Shown here: positions 55,976 through 64,000 of the stretch, piece by piece
How the letters are laid out: every line of letters starts with the position of its first letter
How positions within the stretch are numbered: the stretch's first letter is position 1
Assembly (NCBI RefSeq): GCF_003369915.1
Contig: NC_046675.1
Coordinates: 7,192,001 to 7,256,000 of the forward strand
Length of the DNA stretch: 64,000 nucleotides
Direction: 5' to 3'
Source of the DNA: Drosophila miranda
Lineage: Eukaryota; Arthropoda; Insecta; Diptera; Drosophilidae
Made by a program: the position numbers and the translations under genes
The notes under the pieces: model-generated
Databases searched by the model: none
What the model was told of the DNA's origin: nothing
What the model saw: only the letters and a program-made list of their open reading frames with translations

Positions 55976-58900
55976 ATTATTAGTCGTGAGTGTAAGATCC
56001 TGAATTGATCCGTTGTGGACCATCTCTAATGGTTTTTATCTAATGGCTGCCTGTCAAAATGATAATGGTTTCTTGTGTGCGGCTGCCTGCCGCTAGATGG
56101 CGGTCCGCGATAAGCAGCTGCCACGAGAGAGGCCCGAGTGGCGTGGAATGCCTCAATTGAAAACTGTCAATTGTCGTGGCCACATGCCACTCCACTCCTC
56201 TTTGGCTATCTCTTGGCCATTTTCGGTGTAGGCGCAACAGTGAAAGTTGTGGCCATGGCTAGAGGCAGATGGGGATGGGGGCCAAAAGAGAGGGGTGGGT
56301 GGGGAGGCCGGTCGAGGGGGTAATTAATGCCAATTAAATGTCAAACAACGGGAAAAACAAACAACTTTTGTGCTGGGCGTGTCCCTGGTGGCAGTGGCTG
56401 TGGCAGAGAGACAGCAATTCCATTCCATTATGCTGACCAAACTTTCGAAAGGCTGCACTGCACTGATTAATTAAAACCAAGTTCAAACAGGGGTTGGGGT
56501 TGGGGTTGTGGTTTCGGTTGCAGTTCAATTGATTTAATTTCCCACGAGCCTGCCTTCAGCGTTCAGCGTTCAGCCATCAGGCCTGGATTCCCCCAGCTTT
56601 CTACCACGAAAACAAAAGAAGGAAAGCGCATATTGCCCCCAAGTTGCAACGTCGCTTGACTGTGTGTGTGTGTGGTAAGAGCTAGGAAAAAGTTATTTAT
56701 GATTATTTAATGCATGCCTTGTGCGGCAGGTTCATTGCCCAAAGACAAGACTCGACGCGACTCGACTCGACTCCACTCGCCAAATGCAAATGCAAATTGA
56801 TTTGCGCGCTTTGCCCTGCAGTTGAACTTACGTCAGCCGAAGACACCAATCTGCCCCGCTGCCCCCTGCCCCTGCCACAGTCCAGCAGCACAGACCCAAG
56901 CCCTGGCCCAGCCGCAGCACCTCTTTCTCTTAGCATTTCTCTCGCTGTCTCTGCTAATTGCTTGTCGCTGTCAACATGTTGCAGTTGTGCCGCTGCTGTT
57001 GTCACATCTTCCATTGAACTTTGAACTTGGCTCAGGCCTCACAATGGCTTACTGACTTTCTTTTGTTGTGCTGCCACATGTTGCCACGTCATTCATCAGA
57101 AATGTGTGTGTGTGGGCTTCTGCTGTCTCTTTTGTGCTCGTCTGGCCTTGCGATGCCACGCAGCCAGCACTGCATCCATGCGTATACGTAATATTTGCAA
57201 GACTTTTGTGTGGCTGTAAATCCCCCCAAACAATTTCAAAGCATAGATTGTTGTTCTATTCCACAGTACATCTACTCGTACATGTATTTGCCTTTCAGGT
57301 CTCTCAAAGTCCGTCCATCGGCTGTTTGTTTGCCTTTTCCAAATGCAATACAGCTGTCGACCTTTGGCATACAATTACATGGGCCTTTCGGCAGACCGGT
57401 AGACCGGCAGACCCTTCTCCTCCACGGCACAGCCCCCGCCTAGACATTCGCTTTAGACCGGTGCCAGACATTTGTGTGTGTGTTGGCTGGTTGCTCAACC
57501 CAAATTGGCAACTTGTTCTCGTCTCTCTCTCTCTCTTTTGACTCAGTCTCGAATTGCACAGCTTTTATGATTTGTTGCCTTTGCTTTGGTGGTATTTCAT
57601 TCTAAATTTGCAATAAAAGTCACAGAAACAGCATTCAAAATCCACTAAAAACAACACAAAAACCCACTGCCTTGCCACAAAAGGTCTCCAGATGACTGAA
57701 AAGTGTTCAACAGAGGAAACAGGTAGTTGAAGCCGTACCGAAAACCGAATGGTTCCTGGGCGTTTATTGTTCCTGGCCAAGATTGGACGTTTGGAAACCG
57801 GAAAGCCTGGGCCCCAACTCCTTTGCAGTTGCAGCTGTTTGGTAACCACAAGAAAAAAACTATGTTCCTGCTTCGTGCATGACTCATGGACAACACTGCA
57901 ACATGACTGGAAGCTGGAGTTGTGGCTGGAGCTGCGGCTTGACAGGCAACAAATGGAGCTGGCCAGCAATTACAAATTGGCCAACAAATTGGGGGAATGT
58001 TAAGCCCAAGCCCCCAAAAAACCAAATTATCCCACGCAACAGGTTTTCCTTTTTATTTGGTTTCTAATGTGATCAAATGAGAAGTTCTCAAAGACTTTGT
58101 ACGCCTCATAAAACATTTTAACAGCGTGTTATTAAAAATTATGCCAAAACTCTAGAGAGAGAAAGAGGATAGCAACTAAGAGACCCTCTCCTAGGGGGTA
58201 GGGGGAGAGTGCCATAAGTTTAGTGGGGCTTTTGTCATAAAATAAAGTTACGATGCCTGCCACAGCTGTTGCTCGTTGCACCCTTGTGGAAGAAGCACAC
58301 AGACGCGGATACAAAGTGGAAATCGGATGCCGCTCGCCAGTAAGCGACACATTTTGTTGCCTCAAGATGGGGCACGGCAGGGCAGGGCAGGGGTAACTCT
58401 TTTTTTAATTAAGCAAGATGTTGCGGCAACACATGTGCGTGTCAGAATGAAAGAAGAAGACAAAAAAGATGCAGCAAAAGGCAACAGGCAACCCCTTCTG
58501 GAGATGGTGATCCCTGGGTGCCAAAGTCCATATCGTGAGTGCTTTTGATTTTTCATGGGAGCTGAGTCCGTGCCGTGCATGGCTGAGCAGCAAACTACTG
58601 AAACTGGGACCAAAAGCAACCAAGATACAGTTTCATTGGGGAAAACAGTCATTGATATACGGTGTTTCTTTACAGAAATTGGATAAAAAGAATTCTTAGA
58701 TTATATTGGGTATTAGAAGTAGATTCATAGGAGCTTGTTCTATGCGAATGCCCTGCGCTCTACAGAAGGAGTTCCCAATATTTTGGGATCATCAATTATA
58801 TAGTCGAAGTGCAATAAGAACTTGTTATATTATTGCTTTCATTCTATCGTTTATTCCGCTAAGCAAACGCTTTATTTTATGAAAAGAATGCAGAAAAATG

Positions 58901-61900
58901 CTCGAAGTCGAACTGCAATAAGGCCGCGCTTAATCATGTTTGTTCATGTTCGAGGCAGTTTGCGTTCTCTTCTCTTTTTTTCGTCGTGCGCCTTCGTGTG
59001 TTTCAAAAACCCGAGGCTCGTGCGTGCTTTACGCCTTCGTGGTCGGCCCGCTGCCATCTCTCCCGACAGAGGAGCACCGACTGCAATTTGGTTGCCTGAC
59101 AACAACAGTTGCAGTTGGAGCATCAATGAATGCGTTTTCATTTGTTAATCTTCTGTTCCTATGCTTCTGCTTCTGCTTCTGCTTCCTTTTGCTTTATTCT
59201 TTTAGACTTCTGCTCACCCCCCTCTCTTGGCTGTACGGCTTTGTCTGCGTCACGCAGCAAAACGAACAACAACAACAAAAGCGCGAATGAAAACGAAGAC
59301 GGCCTGGGAACTTAACCTTGAAATACACATTGCCTGCTTGCTCTCTCCCACTCTTCCCCTCTCTTTATGACACTCTTTTATTTTCTGCAACACTGAATGG
59401 AGGCGAGAGCGGAAGAGAGAGGGCTAGATGTGGGTGCTCACAAGCATAAATTTATGTACAAAGCCAACCATTTGCGGGATTCGCTTGATTAAAGCACTCC
59501 CTCTCGTTCGCTCACTCCCACTCACACTCTTTCTATACATACTTCCTTGGAATTTCCTGGCAAGAATGAACATGAAACATTTCACCCCGTAATAAACTGA
59601 GAGGCTAAAAATAGACACCACAACTCCTCCAAGGCCCAGGTCCCTGGGTCCAAGTGGTTAATGTATTTTCTGTTGCCTCAGGGAGGGCTTTGAGGTTCAT
59701 CGGTTTATCGGTTTATCGAGTGTAGCAACTTCAATTAACCCGACATGATAGGCAAGCCCCCCACCCAACCCGACCAGGCCATGACAGGCATTATTGACAG
59801 CTTGACTGGAGATTTGTGAGCCTCGTTACTCAACGTAATTGACAGCCCAACATAAGGAGCAGACATCGGGCCAAAAGCCATTGCCATTGGCAGAATATGT
59901 CAATCAACTGGCTGGATAGGTACCTGCGGTATGTCTTGGGTGGTCTAGGAAGTACATATAACCAGGAAATCTATTCAAAGACTCTTAAATTCATATTAAA
60001 TCCGTGCACCACAACCACATTTAAGGGTTTTTGGGGTTACATTAACAGCTTCTTTTCATGTTAATCGCTCAGTGCTTTGGGGGGGACTTTTTTTCCTACT
60101 TATAGCAGGTAGTCGTCGACTATGTTTATGCTTAAAAGACTTTCAAGAGCCAGCGGCACTCCACTGATTCTCCCCCTCCGCCATCACTAAAACGTCTCTC
60201 CAAACAACTTCTTCACAATTTAATTGCTGCTGTGGACTTTGTTGTTGTTGTTGTTGTTGCTGTGGATGTTGGCCCCCTCCTGTAGTTGTTGCCACACAAG
60301 TTTGTTGTATTACCTGTTGACAAAATTGCTCTCCTCTGCCTGCACCAACATCCGGCAAATTCTCGAGAGCTGCCACAACCCCACCCCAGGCAGCAACAAC
60401 TACTAATGGCAACTTTTGAGTTGGCTTTAATTAAACAAACTTCCATCGGAGGCTAACCAGGCGTGTGAACTAGGAAATTGCCAGCTCAAAACTAATAAAT
60501 ATTTCGCATATACCCGTACAGTTAACGCTCCGGATATAAAACCAGGAGTGGATTAGGTTTGTTGTTAAAAAAAAAAAACAAGTTTTTTTCTAATAAAAGA
60601 TTATTTTTTGGCTATTTTTTGACCTTTTTTGTTTTTTATAAGATTTCTTTATAAGTGGTAGTTTTTTCTGTATTTTATACAAATTTTTTATAAGTGGGAG
60701 GTTGATTTTTATTCTTTAAAAACCTGAAATTTGTTTAAACAACGACTGATAATTCCTAAAATTATTATATTTGGACTGATCCGATAATCCCATAATACTT
60801 GGGGCCAATTCTTCGTAAAGATAGCTTTAAAATTTAAAGCAAAAGGCGGGAAAGAATTAGAAAGACAGAAGGATCGGCTGTTATCTTGATTAGGAATATA
60901 GGGTATTGTACTACGGATGAACCTTTATAGAACTCTATAAGCCAAAGTCTCCATAAGTCGAACCTTTTATTTGGATAACAATGGTTCAACTTATGGAAGT
61001 TCAACTGTAGTACAATGCTCAATGGATGACCAAAATTGTAATGGAATATTCCAGCTTTTCCTTCCACTTTTTTCAAGTAATTCCCCAAATAAAACAGGTG
61101 TTTTTTTTTGAGCGACTACTGTAATAAGTTCGTCTGTGGAATGGCATTGAAAATGAAAGGCAAAAATTTGCATTCCAATGCGCATGCTTTGATTTAAATG
61201 AATATTGGCAAAAACAGTGTTTGCGTTTCCCACACAAAAACTGAGAGCTCCGCAATTACAAGAGGATTGTATTTTTGTAAATTTAATTGGCCTGGAGGCA
61301 GGGTAAAAAGTGCAGGGAGCCGGGTAGCAAGTGTGGCCCTGAACTTTGAGCTGTGGATTTAGCCGTATCATAAAGCTGGCTTATTACGATGGAGTGGAAT
61401 GGAATGGAGTGGAGTGGAGTGGAGTGGCGTGGAGTCTCTGCAATCAGCTCCAATCAACTCTGCCGGCGCCTAATTGGCCGTTTGCCTTTAAAGGCAACAC
61501 CCGTCTTGACATTTGCCTGTGTGTCTGTCGCCCACCACATCCGTTGACGGTCCGGGCCGGGGCCCAACCCAGCATTTGGCATTCTTTTTGGCCAAAAACT
61601 TGGCTTTAAGCTGTACCCGAGGTCTAAGCAAAAGTAAACAATTCAAAGAGCTTTTGTTGGAGTCAACTGCTGTTTTGCATAATCTTGAGGCGAAGGAGGG
61701 CCCAGAACTCTGGCAGGTGTATGCGCATATTTCTATATATATATATACTCGTGTATACATAAAGATAAATATATAAATAAACACCCGAATGGGGGCCAAG
61801 TAGTCCGCTGTCTCGGCCACGCATAAATCTCACGTGCAAATGTGGAACAAACTTCGTCTCTCTCTCGGGCATCGCCTCTCCGTCTCTGCGGAGATCTTCC

Positions 61901-64000
61901 AACCATTCCATCCCATCTCATCTTTCGTTTCATTTCATTTCAATTTCGTGTTTTGGCGTTTCGTTTCGTTTGCTTTCCTCCAGCTTTAATGCGAATCAAC
62001 ATGTGGATGGATGATTAAATTTAAATTCGGTTCTGGCTGTGAATCAGCGGATGGTAACCCACTTTCCGCCTCTCTCCAGTGATCCCAAACATTCCATGGA
62101 TTCTTCTCTAATGAAAAACCTGCCCCGAAACAGACTGCAGCCCAAAACAGTCTGGCAAAGAACTTTTGTGCGGCCAAAAACCAGTTGGCCTCGATTGGCA
62201 GACGGTCAAGCTAACTGTTTTCGGGCTGCCTGCAACCGCACCGCACGGATCCGATCAGATTAAAGCAAATACAGAATGCCAGAATGCAAAATATCGAAAT
62301 GGGTTGCTGCCGCTGGAATGGAACGGGAACGGGTTTCCAGGCAGTCAGGCAATTGGCCAGATACAAGCGTACTACCACTACCACAGCAGGGACTGCCGTC
62401 TGAGAGTTCGCATCGATTAATTTGTAACGCCCACTGACAGTTTTCGCCAAACTGTCTGTCAGTCAGTCAGTCAGTCAGCCAGGTCGTCGTCGTTGTCTAA
62501 GCTCTGACCGAGTTTGCAGCTAACGAGCCACGTCCTCTCCTCCAGCATCAGCCACACTGGTACATCCTGGCCCGCATAAATTAGCCATTTTGGTCTGGAG
62601 TTTAGAGCTCTTGCAGGAAATTTATGTAGATTTATTTGTGTGTAACACTTTTGCCGGCTGCAGCATTGATATCTCTTTTGGCATCGCCATTGCCGGCCAA
62701 CGGCGGCATTCCTTGGGCCAGGCCGAGAGACAAACTTGAAAAATAGCCTCAAGATGTTGTCTGTTTTGTTGTTTTCTGTGGCATTCCATTTCAGGTTGCC
62801 CATTTGCCATCTTCAGCGGGCGAGCAGGACAAACGTGGGACAAACGACTTCTATATATGGCCAAATGGCCCCCACAATTTGTTGTGTCCTCCGCCGCCTC
62901 CTCCGTACCAAATGTGTTTCACTTTTATGCTCAATCATATCCCGGATGATTGAACACTGCACTGTGCAGACGGCTAGGCGATCTCTGATCCGCGGGGCTG
63001 CTCTTCCTGAGAATGGGCACAGCTCACTCGCTGGCCTGGCCATAAATAACTGGCCAATCGATGCCGCAACTGCAAAATGCAAATGAGTGAAAGATACAAA
63101 ATCCAAACAATTAACGAAAAAAAAACAGAAAACTAAAACAGTAACAGAAATAAACGCAAAAGCAATGGCAAACGGTAACCAAACCGCGAGCCCGGTCTAC
63201 AATTTATGTGTAACAATGCGGGGCAGCAGCAGCAGCAGCAGAGAGAGAGAGAGAGAAACACGGCAGCAACATTTAGCAGCCACAGTTATGCAATTGGCCA
63301 TGCCATGCTCTGCTTTGCCCCCATATACCCCATGCACCCCTTCCCCCCACCCCTTGATGCCATTTGTTTGCTGCGACCGCATTGCACAAAGCCAAGATTT
63401 ATGCATATTAACGTCAAGTCAAAACGCTGACCCAAAACTGGAGACCCCCAGAGCAGCGGCAGCACCAGCACCAGTGGCAGTGGCAGGCTCTGGCAGGGGC
63501 ATCTTCTCCACCAGCTGATGCAGAAATCAAGCGTGGCAACACTTAACAATGGGTCAACTTTCCTTGGGTGTTTGGCGTTGATAAATGTGAACCGAGAGAT
63601 GCCCCAAAACTGTGGCAGCAATGGGCTCGTTTGTTGTTGTTGCAGTTGCTGTTGTCATCTTTATTGTTGTCTTAGTGGGTGTTGCCGCAACAGCAACCGC
63701 ACCGGCAACACTTTCCCAATTAGGCGTTTAAATACGTGTTTTTGGGCCCAAGTGACACACATATATAGACACTTATAGCCATACACAGAAGTTAATGGCT
63801 TAAAGACATACAGATTGTTGCCTGGTTAGTGCCAGGTGGCAGTAAAGTGGTGCACAAGAAACGCCCCATGAGATCTGATGGGAACAAAGCGGGAGAAAGG
63901 AATGCCCAAGAGAACAAAGGCCCAAGAGGCATCCAATACGACAGTCATCATTTGGTGTTGGATAATTGGAACCCCAACAACAGAACTTATCTACATCTAG
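55976..64000. other. Non-coding stretch to the right edge, no gene seen
   Basis: Contains GGGTTGGGGTTGGGGTTG at 56491-56509, TTCTGCTTCTGCTTCTGCTT near 59166, GTTGTTGTTGTTGTTGTTG at 60240-60260, a GGAGTGGAGTGGAGTGG run at 61403-61425, GTCAGTCAGTCAGTCAGTCA at 62458-62478 and CAG/GA compound repeats at 63224-63257. No frame shows a domain or conserved splice pattern, and no tRNA-like cloverleaf was noticed. Intron or regulatory DNA of a flanking gene is likely. Confidence 0.45.

Overview
The window is fly nuclear DNA, almost certainly Drosophila: short phase-0 introns of 55-75 bp, GT-AG splicing, GGTCACACTG/GGTATATTT core-promoter motifs, and three recognisable conserved genes (first coding exon of a TESK-type kinase matching center divider, mRpL55, ATP synthase subunit d). 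In D. melanogaster, as I recall, these genes sit together on 3R (91F, Muller element E). Very dense CT/GA/CA microsatellites and GC-rich minisatellites would fit an obscura-group species, but that is a guess; no species-diagnostic sequence was identified.

Layout. (1) 1-23.3 kb: the 5' part of cdi on the minus strand. A promoter and leader exon lie at about 22.7-23.3 kb, then a ~6.8 kb leader intron, the first coding exon (15423-15782) and at least 15.4 kb of the next intron, running off the left edge. The introns hold AT-rich tandem arrays, other simple tandem arrays, and a family of more than 20 dispersed copies of a (CT)n-CACAGAGTGGCTTAGC module. (2) 23.4-37.4 kb: the gene-dense core. Five tandem DUF1091-family secreted-protein genes, all on the minus strand (A-E, each three exons and 182 codons), flank a compact housekeeping block: mRpL55 (-) head to head with ATPsynD (+), followed by a small secreted CUB-like gene (+). 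Copy A carries an in-frame stop; B-E are open. Decayed DUF1091 relics, orphan signal-peptide exons, a broken non-LTR retrotransposon (about 25.0-26.9 kb) and a Helitron fragment (35.2-35.9 kb) lie between them. (3) 37.4-64 kb: no recognisable protein-coding gene. A plausible long untranslated leader exon ends at a strong splice donor at 38.6 kb (+), so the rest may be a large intron or regulatory interval. It contains microsatellites, two minisatellites, an AT-rich tandem array and one decayed coding-like patch at 48.2 kb.

How it works together. mRpL55 (mitoribosome) and ATPsynD (F1Fo stator) are mitochondrial housekeeping genes sharing a divergent ~1.1 kb interval with M1BP-type motifs. The cdi promoter carries a similar ordered motif block. 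The DUF1091 array looks like a young, actively duplicating and converting family of secreted, probably sensory or reproductive, proteins growing around these constrained genes. All distances and splice sites were read by eye; no alignment or database search was run.
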